A stretch of DNA of 64,000 bases from Selaginella tamariscina (taxonomy: Eukaryota; Streptophyta; Lycopodiopsida; Selaginellales; Selaginellaceae): positions 329,732-393,731 of the forward strand of contig PUQB01000005.1 in NCBI GenBank assembly GCA_003024785.1, in the 5' to 3' direction. Positions within the stretch are counted from its first letter, which is position 1. Each line of letters begins with the position of its first letter. The translations under genes and the position numbers were made by a program. The notes below the pieces were generated by a model, which was given only the letters and a program-made list of their open reading frames with translations, did not search any database and had not been told where the DNA came from. Of this stretch, positions 36,258-49,144 are shown in pieces.

Positions 36258-39200
36258 ATGGAGACTTCACCTCCATGTTTTTTCCGCTATGCATATCAAG
36301 GTTTGCAAGTTCCACCAGATCATCCAGTTTTCACATTTTCTGCACGAGTGAATGATCTTTCAGTCACAGTGCTTGTGGATACAGGATCCAGTATGTCTTC
36401 CATAACTGCTTCTCTAGCGCATCGGTGCTCATTACCCTTAAGACGTGCAGATAAGGTCTTGCACATTTTATATGGTAATGGGCAGTCTCGTGCAGTATCA
36501 CAGTACACCACTTTGACTACGCTGGTTATGGGTGCCAACTGTAAGTTTCCCTCTGGGTCTCTTAGGGTTGTCCCTTCCCAGGTCTTTGACATCATTCTGG
36601 GATGTGATTGGTTAAAGCAGTCGAAAGGTACATGTGATTTTTCACTCTCTCCTCCTGTTACGCTTGGAGTCTGTGTCTTTGCAGTCTGTTCCTTTACGTC
36701 CAGAGAAGCTTGTTGCTGTTTGTATCACGCATACAGCTCCTTTGATTCCGGTCTTGGGGTGGTGTTCATCTCAACAGGTTCAAATGCCGGATCCGTCACC
36801 TGAGTGTCGAGCACACTGCATCGAACAACTTAAGAAACAGTATGCAAGTTTGTTCAAATTTGATCTGTCCCAAGGTGCACGTGTGAAGACTCGACACTGT
36901 ATACCCACCGGCAATGCAAAGCCTTTCAAAGTCCCGGTTCGACGCAGGTCACCAAAGGAGTTATCAGCCATGCGAACAGCTGTTACTGATATGATTGGTA
37001 AACGAGTGTGTCGTCCGTCACGGAGTCCATGGGCATGTGAACCTCATTTGGTTCCCAAGCCTGATGGATCTCTCCGATTTTGTGTGGATTACCGACCTCT
37101 TAACGATGTTACCATCAAAGATGTCTCCATCCGAACTCTGCCGATCTATTAGATCGTTTGGGTCAGAGTCGATGGTTTACTAAGTTGGATTTGGCATCAG
37201 GATATTGGCAGGTTCCTATGGCTGAGGAGGATATTCCAAAAACGGCCTTCCGGACACCATTTGGTCTTTACGAGTTTTTGGTCATGCCTTTTGGATTGAC
37301 TTCAGCTCCTGCCACCTTTCAACGCATGATGGATGAGCTTCTTTCCGATATGCCTGATATCACTGCCGATTTTATCGACGATGTGCTCATTCATGGGTCT
37401 GGTTCTTGGGAGGATCACATTCGTGATGTACGGCGCGTTCTTGATCGATTTCGAGAAGTTGGCCTGAAGTTGAAACTTGAAAAGTGTGTGTTTGGTTCGA
37501 CCGACACCACTTACTTGGGTTACCGTATATCTCGAGAGGGTTTACAGGTGGATCCAATGAAGTTGCGAGCTGTTCGAGAGTTCCCTCGTCCCGTACAGTA
37601 CAGGAAGTCCAGCGTTTCTTGGGCACGGTGCAGTACTTGGGTCGATTCATCGATCATCTCACTGATCGAACTGCCCCTCTTCGGGAGTTAGTTCGTCCAC
37701 AGGTATCTTTCAGGTGGACTCGCAGGTGTCAGCAGGCATTTGACCAGTTAAAAGAGTTCCTGACAACTCCACCATTGCTTCAATACCCAGATTTTACTCG
37801 TCCGTTCATTTTACGAGTAGATGCCTCAGATGTTGGTATTGGTGGTGTATTGATGCAAACTGATGCTGTGGATTCTTCAATTCGACACCCGGTGGCTTAC
37901 ATTAGTCGAGTACTCACGGCTGAGCGGAATTATTCCACTACTGAAAAAGAATGCCTTGCTGCTGTTTGGGGTTTTGAACGACTTCATGCCTACTTACATG
38001 GGAGTGAAACACTTTTGGAGTGTGATCATGCTGCTGTCACTTCCTTGCTAAAACGGAAGAATTAGTGGGTCGTGTAGCCAGATGGGCATTACGTCTCCAA
38101 GTATATAACTTTAAGGTGGTGCACAGGCCTGGGCGAACAATGGTGGATGCGGATGCACTTTCTCGAGCACCCCTTTCTGATTCCACTTTGCCTGCTCATG
38201 CAGTCGCTGCAGCATTCGGTTTGATACAAGCCCCTCAGGTATTCGATGCCGACTTACCATCCTTGGAACAGTGGCAGGATGCCCAAAAACGTGAACCGTG
38301 GACGAGGCAATTACGGATGCGTTTGCAAGTCCTCTTCCGAACCGCAGTTTCGACAATATCATGCTCAGTTTCGACTTCAGGATGGTTTATTGTATTTTAT
38401 TGGGACAAATCCAGAGACAGATGGCGTTGGCTGTGCCCTCTACATATGTTCCACACCTTCTTCGAGCATATCATGATTCGCCTATTGTTGGAGGTCATCT
38501 TGGTCACCAACGAGTGTTGGAGAAGCTCCGCAGATCCTTTTATTGGCCTAGCATGCGTGGTGATGTGATCAGGTATATTCAGAGTTGTCCCATTTGTCAA
38601 ACTCGGAATTCCTCTACGACTCGGGCCATGGGGTGTTAGAATCCATCAATGTCTCTCGCCCTTTTGAGTTAATTGCAGTGGATTTAATGGGACCTTTTCC
38701 ACGTTCTTCTCAAGGTAACCAGTACATCATTGTCGTATCTGATTATTTAACTCGTTGGGTGGAGGTTGGTGCTCTTCCGGATGCAACTGCCATGTCAACA
38801 GCTTTGTTTTTGTTCGATAATGTGGTTTTGCAGCATTCTTGTCCAGAGCGGATGTTATCAGATAATGGCCCCGCTTTCATTGCAGAGGTATTCCGAGTGT
38901 TGTGTGAGAGGTTAGGGGTAAAACACTCATTTGCCTCTCCATATCATCCACAAACTGATGGTTTGGTGGAGCGATTGAATCGGACCTTCAAGGGTATGAT
39001 CTCGAAGTATGTGAACTTCAATCACACTGACTGGGATTGGTATTTGCGATGCTTGAGATTTGCTTATGTAACAGGCATTCAGAGTTCGATTGGTATCTCT
39101 CCATTCAAGGCATTGTATGGATATGATCCTAAGTTGCCTAGTGAATTGGGATTATCATCGAATCTGCCACGTGCCGAGGATGAAAATGTGGGCTCGACAT

Positions 39201-39500
39201 TTGGATGCTGTCTTACCTCTTCTGCGTGCAGAGTCTGCTGAACATCTTGGTCGAGCTCAAATACAGCAACAATCTTCTTACAATGCACGACATCAAATTC
39301 CACCAGACTATGCTGACGGTGACTTAGTACTGGTACGTTTTCCCAAGCTAACTGCACCTGGGCTTGCAACTGGTTTATTACATAAGTGGCTTGGTCCCTA
39401 CCGAGTTCTCCGAAAGGTTGGTCCTCAGGTGTATCAGGTACAGTTGGTGGGATCTCATGAGGTTGAGATAGTTCACGTAGTTCGAATGAAACGGTTTGTT
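36258..39500 (+). pseudogene. pol: Gypsy pol (protease, RT, RNase H, integrase), multiply frameshifted
   Basis: Protease at 36258-36640 has VLVDTGSS and IILGCDWL. RT spans about 36780-37650 across a frame change at 37150: SLRFCVDYRPLND, KLDLASGYWQVPM, the catalytic FIDDVLIHG and LKLEKCVFG. RNase H (about 37690-38065) has DASDVGIGGVL and ERNYSTTEKECLAAVWGFER. Integrase starts with a zinc HHCC motif (HDSPIVGGHLGHQ to CPICQ, about 38474-38605), then D,D,E signatures AVDLMGPFP, MLSDNGPAF and PQTDGLVERLNRTF, then the GPY/F module to about 39500. Frame changes occur near 36640, 37150, 37590, 38065, 38320, 38620 and 39180. Sequence is otherwise well conserved. Confidence 0.9.
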
Positions 39501-39594
39501 GTTCGAGACTCGTTGACTACATTCGGTCATACCTTAGATGGCCCAACTCACACGGATCCAGGACCATCAGATCCATCACCATCTACACAACCGC

Positions 39595-39607
39595 AGAGGG
39601 GGGATAA
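39595..39607 (+). other. Polypurine tract
   Basis: AGAGGGGGGATAA immediately precedes the 3' LTR, the usual plus-strand priming site. Confidence 0.7.
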
Positions 39608-39810
39608 TGTAAGATACTGTATATTATGTAATGTAACGTATATACGCATGTGTATATACACACATGCATAGTGACACATGGGTGGTGATCTGGCCGCCAT
39701 GTGTCAGCGCCACGTGTCGCATGTGTGCCACGTGGCAGGAGGTCTCCTGTATATAAGCAGGGTTTTTGTAGCTTAATGATCTGACATTTTTAATAATATC
39801 GGCTCTTTCA
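39608..39810 (+). repeat. 3' LTR (203 bp)
   Basis: Matches the 5' LTR except for T/C and A/G transitions, one missing T and a small AATATAAT/AATAATAT rearrangement. Confidence 0.93.
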
Positions 39811-40432
39811 GAGAGAAAGATAAGCTATCCAAATATTAAAGCATATTCACTTCGACACTAGTTTAATCATCTTGAATATTAAAATTTGTTGCCCACTAAA
39901 TAAATGATTTTGAAAACGATTAAATAATTATTAATAAGCGTAACATATCATAAAATATTATTGATATTGTGTGTGATGAATTTGTTATATGTTGAGAAGT
40001 ATATAAAGTTATTAAATATAATAAGTTATCAAGTTACCGGATATACAAATCGTATACATTTACAATTGGGATCATACTAATGACGTGGAAGTGCCACGTC
40101 ATTTAATAATATACTTACTAAGATTTAGAAAATCAGATATAATAATTTTTATGTATATGGTACCCTCCGAAAAATTTAATAAATATCAGTACTTATATAT
40201 AATTTTGTCGAGCACATCCAACACTATAATGTAGGTTGGGTGTACGTGCGTAGTTTCTTGAGCAGGTTCGCAAAGCTCAGACAAACACAAGGTGGACAAA
40301 CAAAAATCACGAGGCATGGCATATGCTTGTGTCACTCTTTCTTGTTGCTAATTGAGCTCATAACAAGTCAATGCATTCAATTCCCGGAATCTGCACTGTT
40401 CCTACATATCGTACACACATACATACAGTCAT
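39811..40432. other. Spacer between the gypsy element and the ERF gene
   Basis: AT-rich, with a short inverted repeat around tgacgtggaagtgccacgtca (about 40081-40101). No gene. Confidence 0.5.
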
Positions 40433-41464
40433 TTAGGCGGACCTTTGCCTCTTCTTTTGGGGGGGCTCCTGCTGCTCCAAATGTGCTGCTGGCTGTACGG
40501 AGAGCGGGAAGTTGAGGAGCGCTCTAGCACCCCTCATCTTGAACGCCGCACGATCGTAAGCATGTGCTGCCTGTTCCGCTGTGTCAAATGTGCCCAGCCA
40601 GATCCGCGCCCCCTGCCTCGTCGAGTCTCTGATCTCCGCTGCAAACTTGCCCCACGGCCTCTGCCGTACGCCACGGTAGTGCCGTGGTGCAGAGGACGTC
40701 GCGTTCTCTGGACTGCTCGTGGTTACAGTCGTACTGCGCGGCGGTGCACTGTCCTGTACCTCAGGCATGCACTCGGACTCCTTTTTGGGGGTGACCGGCT
40801 GCCAGCCAGTCCGGGCAGCTTCTTGAGAAGACCGTAAACTATCATATCTTCCGAGTCGTTCTCGTTGAAGCCACCGAGAACAGGGCTAGTCGCCATGGCT
40901 GTGGACGAGGAAGACGGAGGCGTGCTGCAAACACGCTTCCCCACGGACTGTGACAATTGGACCAGTTGGAAGCAGGCCTAAGATCCAGCGGGCTGAGAAC
41001 CGGCCGCTTGCTGTTCTTCCTCTTGGCATCCGGGCTTGTGCCGGAGTCTGAGCTAGTGTTGTCGGAGCTCAGTGAAGGGGAGATGTGCGTTATGAGCTGA
41101 ATGGCCTGCTTGTTACCGCTAGCGGCTTCCTGGCTGAAGACTTCCCCGATTGCTTCACGGAATCTGTCCGAGCCAAGGCTGTGCCGGAGCCTGTGGGCGA
41201 TTCTTATGCTCTTTGAGGAAGCTGATGAAGTGGGTGGGGAAGAAGAGGGGAAAATGAGGAGAGGACACAAGTGGGCTGTGGTGCATCTGTGACAAATTCC
41301 TGAGACTCTGTAGCCGAATCCACAAGCAGGGAGGACGCAAAGCTATCGACTTCTGCTTCATCCTGCTCTTCTTCTTCCTCCTCTACCTGTGTTGCCTGCA
41401 TGTCCATGTGTTCGTAGCACAGAGAGGGGCTTCCAAAAGGCTCCAGACTGTCATCCATAGCCAT
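40433..41464 (-). pseudogene. AP2/ERF transcription factor with three apparent frame breaks
   Basis: The minus strand starts MAMDDSLEPFGSPSLCYEHM at 41464 and ends at 40433. One AP2 domain is complete: [20 protein letters not shown], then [20 protein letters not shown], then [12 protein letters not shown]. The Ala and Asp in KFAAEIRD are the residues typical of the ERF (GCC-box binding) rather than DREB subgroup, and the sequence resembles groups VIII/IX involved in ethylene and defence signalling. The upstream part is split over three frames (changes near 41245, 40960 and 40805), but each block reads sensibly ([33 protein letters not shown]). It is either a young pseudogene or an intact gene carrying assembly indels; I cannot decide. 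Confidence 0.75.
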
Positions 41465-44400
41465 GGACAGGTGAAGAAGATTATTTATTGCCAGGAATAT
41501 TCTGAGATTAAGTTCAATGAAAACGTCTGTGCCAAGTTATTTCAAGAAGGTCAAAGGAGAGCTTGCGATGAAGCTACACCGCTGAGATGCTTCCTACGTG
41601 GTTTCCACTTTGTGAAAAAAGCCCCACTTGAACTGTTTGTCAATGCTTCGTCATCTTTATTAAGTCCATCCAAATCACAGATCAAGTCAGAGTCACGCAT
41701 CGTAAGGCCTTTATTTTTTATGTTTTTTTTTTTTCATTTTGCTAATTATTATTATTATTATTTTTAAAAAAATTATCTGTGGCGTGGCGTGGTGGTCCGG
41801 GCAAAGTCTTATTTGAATTGACTACCTCGAATGCAGCTCTGCTTCGGATGAAACTTCTCCAACTTTGCATCGAGTGTGGGGTATTTGTGTGGGCCTACAC
41901 GTGATACTCAAAGATATTAGTTCATATAGATGATTGAAATAATTTTAACAACATGCACATCAATTAATACAAGAGATAGCAAACATTCAAATGGGGGATG
42001 TGTCAATACGCGTGGTGAAATGTTGGTGGTGGAACATGATATAACTAACATTCAAGTGACGATTCTTCATTTTATTGTTTCGCTCACCCTAAATTCGGGA
42101 GTCAAACGTTCTCCAATCCACATCGGACAGGATACAGGATGTTGTGTCTGCAAGTCAGCTGTTATTATGGCACGTAAGTTCTTATACAAGATTGGGACGT
42201 GTGTTTAAGAAATTAAAGTCCATGTATAAGTTGAACACCGTCTTAATAAAGCACCAAGCTGCTAGGCCATCATTCTCTACAATGATTTTTACTTAATCCA
42301 ATTGGTAAAGATGTCATTGTCTCCGGTGGGGCACGGAGTCGGCGATGTTACTTTGAAAAAATTAGAGTGCTCAAAATAGGCAGTTGCTCTGAATACATTA
42401 GCATGCAATAACTCTATAGGACTCTAGTCCCGTTGTGTTGTAGTAATTAAGCACATAGAAAAGATTTTAAATATTAAACACATGATGAAAAATATTTTAT
42501 TAAATAATAAAAATAAATATGAAAATTAAAAAACGTGTAGACTTGCTTACCAAACATATAAAACAAAGATTCATATATCCTAACAAAATGAAAAATCTTT
42601 CATATAAATTTATTAAAAATCAGCTATTCTCTGTGTAAATTTATTATAAATTAGGATTTATATGAAGCCATATTAACATTTTTTTCTCTTTTCAATAAGT
42701 ACTTTTCATTTGTTAAATTATATTTTAAAATAAATTAAAACATAAAAATCCTTGAGTTAGGAATAATCTTTTTGTAAGGTTAAAAATAAACATTTGTATG
42801 ATATTTTGCAGTTTAAAATATGTTTTAATGATTTATAAATAAAATATTATATTCTAATTAAGAAAAATATGGCATATTTTATTAATTGGTTAAGAAAATA
42901 AAATATTAAGGCAAAAGCAAATAAATTAACATTAATGGTGACACAAGAATATATCAACGCCTGAATTTATTAGTAATATTAAGTTTAATTTTACTAAATT
43001 AAGTGAATAAAATCCCACTATTACTTTTAAAATTAAAATGAAAATATTTAAATTTATAATTTATAAATCTAATTTTAAATTAATAATGTATAGTATAATA
43101 TATTCAACCTACATATTTTAAAAGTAAATTATGTAACATATAATTTAAAAGTAAAAGATACATTCTTTATCTAAATTTAAAGAAATAATAATAATAAGAC
43201 TAATATGTATTAATATTTGTTTTACATAGGTGGATACGAATTGTTTAGAGGGTTGGTAGACCCATATAAGTATAATGTTTTATATAAAGAATATTTTTAA
43301 AATATATAAATTTAAATTACTAATTAACACAACAATAAATTTATGTTTAGATTTCTTAAATCACATAATTGTATACTTTTAAAATTATGATATGGTTAAA
43401 TATTATTACATCAATGTAACTTTAATTTGTAACATTATTTTTATAGATTATTTTTAATTATCATTTTCAATTTTAAATATACTTTAAATGCTACAATTTA
43501 ATAGTATATTTGTTTTAAATCGTTTAATATTGGAATTCAATAATAACCTAGAGTATATGTTGTTAACAACATACATATTTGTTCTAATACAATATTATAA
43601 ACTTATGTTGCATAATAAAGAAATATTTAGTTTTTATGAAAAACAAAATTATAACATGATACAAAAACATAGACAACTCAAACAGTATACCTAGTCAATA
43701 AATTTTATTTAAAACAATATTAAATATATAAAGACTTTTTAATTTACATAATTATTTTATATGTTTTAGGTTTCTTTTTTTAATATTAAGTTACTTCCTT
43801 CTTCCATGTAACATGTAACCATCCTATACAAATGTATACGTTTACATTCAAGTTTATTATCTTTAAAGTCACTCTTAGGCACTCAGTACATTCAAATGCA
43901 CTAAAACATAACCTATCTTCAACACACACGTGTATGTGTGTGCGCACGTGCATGTTCATAAGAAAACAATGTGACGTTAAGGGACGGACCCTTCAAATAT
44001 ATTTCTTAACTTAAAATAGTTTAGTGATACACGTGAGTTTGATTTACATTAATTTTTATATCAAAAATAATTAAATATTATGCACTAACTTTTATTTATA
44101 ATTATAAAATATAAAATTCCTTATTCTTAAGTATCAATGAGGAAAAACTAATTCATTCCATGTTGACATCAGCGTCTACACTACTACATCATGTTTATAT
44201 AGTGTCTATACAATTTCAACATCTTTAATGTCGTCGAAGACATGTTAAATATATATGGCGTCATGGTGTGCAACTTGATTAAGGTGTTATATATAAATTA
44301 CCTTTGTTTTCACAATCAAGGATGCACATAAAGAAAGAGAATGACACTAATGTTGATAAAAATATCATTTTTACATAAAATAAAATATAACGTGAACCTC

Positions 44401-46857
44401 ATAATTTGAAATTGTAAATAGTAAATGAAAGCATATTTCTTTGCATCCATTGTCAAGAGCTTACACATTATGTAATTTGTAAAAATGTTATAAAAGAAAT
44501 AAACATTTCATAATTATATTTAAGATATTATGATATAGTCATTGTGCATCTTTTGTTTAAACTATACTTCTAATATGTAAATATAATAATTGCTCCAAAA
44601 GTGAAATAATAATATGTTGATCAAGAATTACCTATTCTGGCTTATGATTTTTCATATTCTTTTTAATAATTTTCTTTTGCAATCGAATATGACTCCCTTC
44701 TTTGTTTGTAGGAGCATTCAAAAATAAAGAGGATGTAAGGATGGGCCATATAGTTGAATATATATGTTCAGACATATGTGCATGTGTACTAGATTGACTG
44801 TGAAAATGAAAATTAAATCCCACTTTAGTTAGGACTACCGTTTCCTTATTTATTAAATTTGTTTTAACGATAATCGGAAAGGGAAACACTCTTTAGCATT
44901 TAATAAATAATAAAAAGAATTGTGTAAGAATGCAAAATATTTTTTATAAAGGTAATTCAATTATTGAAAAGAAAATGTCAAGATTTATTAATATTTATAA
45001 TTATTTAATCCTTGGTGCCAAGGACGCCATAGTCAATTTTATAAGTCAAGTTAAATGTATGATAAAAATTAAAGAAAATCATTTTACTTATGCAAGTTTA
45101 GATCAGTTCAGTAACTTTCATATGCATTGATTTAGATAATATCAAAGAGATAAAAAAAACATAAACGTTTTAAAGTCCTAAAGACAAATTGGAAAATCAT
45201 AATTTATTTTTAAATTAGAATCGGTTGTTTGACACCTTGCCTTCCAAATGTAACATTATATAATTCAGTCTTTATCATGTATCAGTTATTCACATGTCAA
45301 TATTATCAAAATTTAATTTTGAAGGTGTTGTAATTTTTTGGTCAATCTTAAACCTCTTAAACCTCTTAGAGACTGTGCAATATAAGAAATTTAAAATTCA
45401 TGTCTTTCATTGGATTAAGAAAGAAAACACGTCGATGAGTCAAAATTGTATAAAATACTAATTAAAAAAAACACAAAGCAAAGACCCTAAAGGTATTGAT
45501 AAATTAAAAAAGAACATTTAAGTGTTACATAAAAAGTCAAATAAAAAAAATCTAAAAGAAATTTAAAAAAAAAAATTTCTATCCAAAAGATTTAAGATGA
45601 AAGTCTTAACAATCTCTAATTCTATTAAGAAAACAATTGATAAGGTTGTCGGTGATAGTACATTTAATTAAAAAAATAGTGAAACAAAGGAGTAAATCTC
45701 AAAAAAAATCTCAAAAAATTAAAAAAATAAAATATATTGTTTTCATGTTTCTCTTTATTTATGATTCTTGTTTTTGTGTTTCAAAATATGACAATCCATT
45801 CTTAATGTCTTGTCCTCAGCATGAATAAGTTCTGAATGACAAAAATGCTAGAATTAACCTGGTGAATTATTCTTATATTTCTATAAGATAATTAACCAAT
45901 AGGGACTGAGTAAAGCCAGGAGAGGCAGTAGGTATTATCACACATCCACCCTCCTCACTACCGAAAATGACTCACACTTTAATAAAGGGCTTTAAAATAT
46001 TTCTCCCACAGTAATGACTATGGGACTGAAGAAGATATAAAACATAAGTTATTTAATACTATTCTTTTAAAATATCAATTTATGCAAACCTTTTCCTTGC
46101 AAGATTAATAACCATGAGTATTTTACATTTACATCCAGAATATCCTTCTCACACCACTTTTGGAACAAACAGTTTTATCCACAGAATTCTATGTACGGAC
46201 AGTTGTATGGACGCAATGACATGGCAATACAAACTATGATGTCAGCACACACAATAGACGCACACGGTGTCAGGTAGCTTAGTTTTTCTTAATTGTGCAA
46301 AACGATTTTTACTTTGAACAAGGAATTTTAATAAGTCAACGGACGGTGAGAATGGACCTTTAAGTAATTAGAGAGGTTCTCTGCATGAATATACACGTGT
46401 GTTATCTTTACCATTAAGAACCCATTACCATGAACCTGGGGCCTGCTGCCTTCCCAAAGAAATCCGTTTCAGAACTTGGAAGGCAGGGGTTAGCCCAACC
46501 TGATTCATACATCGATAATTGTTATATACGTATGTCCACACACATGCATAAATTTTATTTAGCACTACCTAAAGAAGAAAAGCATAGTATGAGAAACTCT
46601 GTGTGCAACCCAAGCTCTTTGTAAACAAGAAGTAAGCATATATAATTAAACAAGAAATACAAAACATACATTTGGCAACGACCTCTCCCTCTTTCGTGCA
46701 CACAGCAGCAATCTTCCCTATAAGAAGTTTGATGCATATTTTTAAGGGCATATGCTCTTTTTTTAGAACGAGTGTAGAGAGAGATTATCTGAAAGTTGAT
46801 TAGATGTAGTAGCAATGTAAGCGAATTCAGATGCATAGTAGTATGTATGCATAAGCT
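41465..46857. other. 5.4-kb AT-rich gene desert
   Basis: 41465-42300 is of mixed composition with small ORFs that resemble nothing known. 42400-45900 is extremely AT-rich without supported coding signal. 45890-46050 and 46430-46510 are GC-richer islands of unknown origin, the latter with a small inverted repeat. Confidence 0.5.
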
Positions 46858-47936
46858 TCAGCATAAGTAAAAAAAAAACTCGGGTTTATCAGGATGATGG
46901 ATCCTTAATAACTCAAACTCCGAAGTAAATAATGCATGAGCTGGAGGCTTCATTCCACTTACTTTACACATTCTCATTAATACATCTTCAATATATCGAA
47001 CCTGAGTAAATCACCATCTCAAGATACATACATACAATGTCATACATAAATAAATATTTATTGTGCCTGTATATGTATGTATTTACGTTTAAGCAGATAC
47101 TAACCTTTGACACAATGAACGGCTCTCCTCGGTGGTGAGAGGCCTAGTCGCTATAGTTAACAAGCCGTTCTTATTGCCATAAACAACATCAGTAAGATGG
47201 CGATCTCCTACCTTAAGCACCATAACAAATGATAATAATCAATAGCGTACATGCTAAATAGAACTCCTAAATTTGATGCAAATGTGCATATGAGATTTAC
47301 CATGACAAGCGTACAAGGGTCAGAGCCAAGTGTTTTTTCTAATGCATCAGCATTTCCAGCAGGCTTTTTAGAACCTAGAAAAAAAGCAACAGTTTAATAA
47401 ACCATCCAAGTCTATCCTATATTTCTTACCATGACGAATCACGCTAATACCAAGTGATTTCTCTAGTGCTACAGCTTCAATGCCCGCTGGATCGAATTGA
47501 TATAATCCTGCTCTGCAGAAATACCAGTCCGACTTTGTTAAATACCATATGGCAACGCACAAAATATACATGCACGCTATTACACCACATACATACGAGT
47601 GCAGATGTACCAGATAAAACAGACTTACCAGCACTGTTGCTGAGAATTGCAATATGATCTCCAAAATACTGCTTGCATTCCTGCAAGGAGCTAGAAAACT
47701 GAAGGCCATACAGAACCGTCGTACGGAGCAGTAAGCGTATTATCCTTGTCAAACACCACCCCAGAGAATCCACGCATCTTGAGAGCTTTCCAATCGATCC
47801 AGCGGATATCCGGGTACGCTCATGTGCGGAATCATCAGCTGCCGATCGCGCAACAAACACATACTGTGGATGCGATTCCTGCCACATTGAATCTCTGTCC
47901 TACCTTTGCAAGGAATGACTGTCTGCCGTTTTCCAT
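46858..47936 (-). CDS. PGPP1: Mitochondrial-type PGP phosphatase (GEP4/PGPP1, HAD family) with frame breaks
   Basis: Five exons: 47629-47936, 47430-47507, 47301-47374, 47105-47211 and 46858-47001. The N-terminus MENGRQSFLAKVGQRFNVAG leads to RQLMIPHMSVPDIRWIDWKA (read with a frame change) and the HAD nucleophile motif VVFDKDNTLTAPY. HIAILSNSAGLYQFDPAGIE, ISVIRH, KKPAGNADALEKTLG (HAD Lys) and VMVGDRHLTDVVYGNKNG (HAD acidic motif) follow. The enzyme dephosphorylates phosphatidylglycerophosphate to phosphatidylglycerol for cardiolipin and thylakoid lipid synthesis. One-base changes are needed near 47855, 47814 (GTACCCGG for GTACCGG), 47708 and 47115. All splice sites and all catalytic motifs survive, which favours sequencing errors over decay. 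Confidence 0.85.
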
Positions 47937-48543
47937 TGGAATTGCTTCGGAGTCCGAATGTAGGCGCGCATTCTGCACCGCATTGAACAATCTCTATCCC
48001 GGAATCTGAGCAGTTTGGTATGTGCTTGCAGTGAACGATCTATATACCCCAAAGAAAGCCGCGCGACAGAGCTCTTCCAGCAAAACTCATCCTGAAACCC
48101 TAATACAAAGAATCAGGGCTGAGTCGGAAAGATATTTGAAGATGACGTCAGCGGCCCTACCTACTTTTTTGTTCCCAGCCTACGGCGGGCGATTGCCAGT
48201 TAAAAAAAACTCCAGCCAACTCGGCAAAACATACAAGGTCCCACGCACGATGACAGCTGTCATAATTTTAGTGGACGACCGACCTTTAGCCCGTCACCTG
48301 ACGGGCTAGCTTTCAAGCTTCCACACGGGCCTGGAAACTTCTAGGCCTTCAAAACGGCAAGAAATATACCGAATATACGGATATTCCATACAGGTACGTA
48401 TCTCTACTGCATATAAAATGCGGCCACGAAGGGAAAGATCGCGTTTTTTTTTCCGTGTTGCCGCCGCCTCTACGCTTTGTGTGATTAGGGAATCGATCTG
48501 CAGGTTTGCTATCGCATTAGATCTGAAAGGGTTTTTGAAAGCT
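47937..48543. promoter_or_regulatory. Head-to-head promoter region, PGP phosphatase / PHD gene
   Basis: 607 bp between divergent starts, with a telo-box AAACCCTAA at 48095-48103 oriented to the phosphatase gene and a poly-T tract near 48446. Shared promoter use is inferred. Confidence 0.4.
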
Positions 48544-49144
48544 ATGGTGCCCAAGTAAAAGTGCAGTATGTGTGGCGATGTCGGTTTCGAAAAGGACCTC
48601 TTCCGATGCACATCTTGTGAGAAGCGATAACCAACACAGGTAACCCCAGCGTTGGAATGCATGCCAAAGTACCAAATTTTCACATATTAGTTTTCACATC
48701 CAGGTACTGCAGTAGACTCTATCCAAGTCGCTTACCGGATCGTGCCCACTGGCTATGTGACTGGTGCATCCCTAAGCAATCTTGCACACAATATAGGGAG
48801 GAATTGGACAAACTAGGGGTAGATCGGAGTCCGTTGGACTGTCTACTCGAGGCTGTGGAGAATGTAGCGAGGAATGGTGGGGAAATACCAAAGATTGTGA
48901 AGAAGAAAGACAGGGAAGGATATCCGAGTGGCATATGCAGCGGAATCAGCCTATGGTTCCAAGGAAGAAGCGGTGCACAGAATTGAAGATACCCACAAAA
49001 CAGGAGAAGGAAAACGATAGGTTCAAGGCTGGGCAAGGAAATATAGATGCTTCCAGGCCCTCCACCAGTAGTAATCTGCAGTTTTCGCCTTCCAAGGGCA
49101 TTGTGGGCAAGAGGTACAGGCTGTTATCTGAGGTGCTTTGCTGA
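48544..49144 (+). CDS. Plant PHD-type zinc-finger protein with frame breaks
   Basis: Exon 1 ends at 48639 and exon 2 starts at 48704. The finger reads CSMCGDVGFEKDLFRCTSC, then (after one extra A in CGATAACCAACACAG) YQHRYCSRLYPSRLP and HWLCDWC, a Cys4-His-Cys3 PHD-like pattern found in a small plant family whose members end with RRYKLL-type sequence. The end here, KRYRLLSEVLC, fits but lies in another frame, so a second break is needed near 48935. An in-frame TAA also separates the ATG at 48544 from the finger; the next ATG (48568) would lose the first Cys. Such proteins are presumed chromatin readers; no target is known to me. Divergent from the PGP phosphatase gene. Confidence 0.7.

Larger units (their letters stand above)
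34890..39810 (+). mobile_element. Ty3/gypsy LTR retrotransposon, complete ends, broken coding frame
   Basis: A 4.9-kb element bounded by two near-identical LTRs that begin TG and end CA, flanked by a 4-bp direct repeat gaga (34886-34889 and 39811-39814). A TGGTGGAGAAGTTGGG segment follows the 5' LTR as a possible primer-binding site, and the purine tract AGAGGGGGGATAA precedes the 3' LTR. The order gag - protease - reverse transcriptase - RNase H - integrase is that of gypsy elements. No chromodomain is evident after the integrase GPY/F module (KWLGPYRVLRKVG). At least eight frame changes separate coding blocks, although the two LTRs differ by only two transitions and small indels. Confidence 0.95.

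Noticed and set aside
42400..45900. Several 60-90-residue ORFs in AT-rich DNA
   Set aside because: Low-complexity Lys/Ile/Asn/Phe translations without motifs or splice context; expected by chance in AT-rich sequence.
46446..46486. MicroRNA precursor
   Set aside because: Stem of only 9 bp and no match to plant miRNA families I know.
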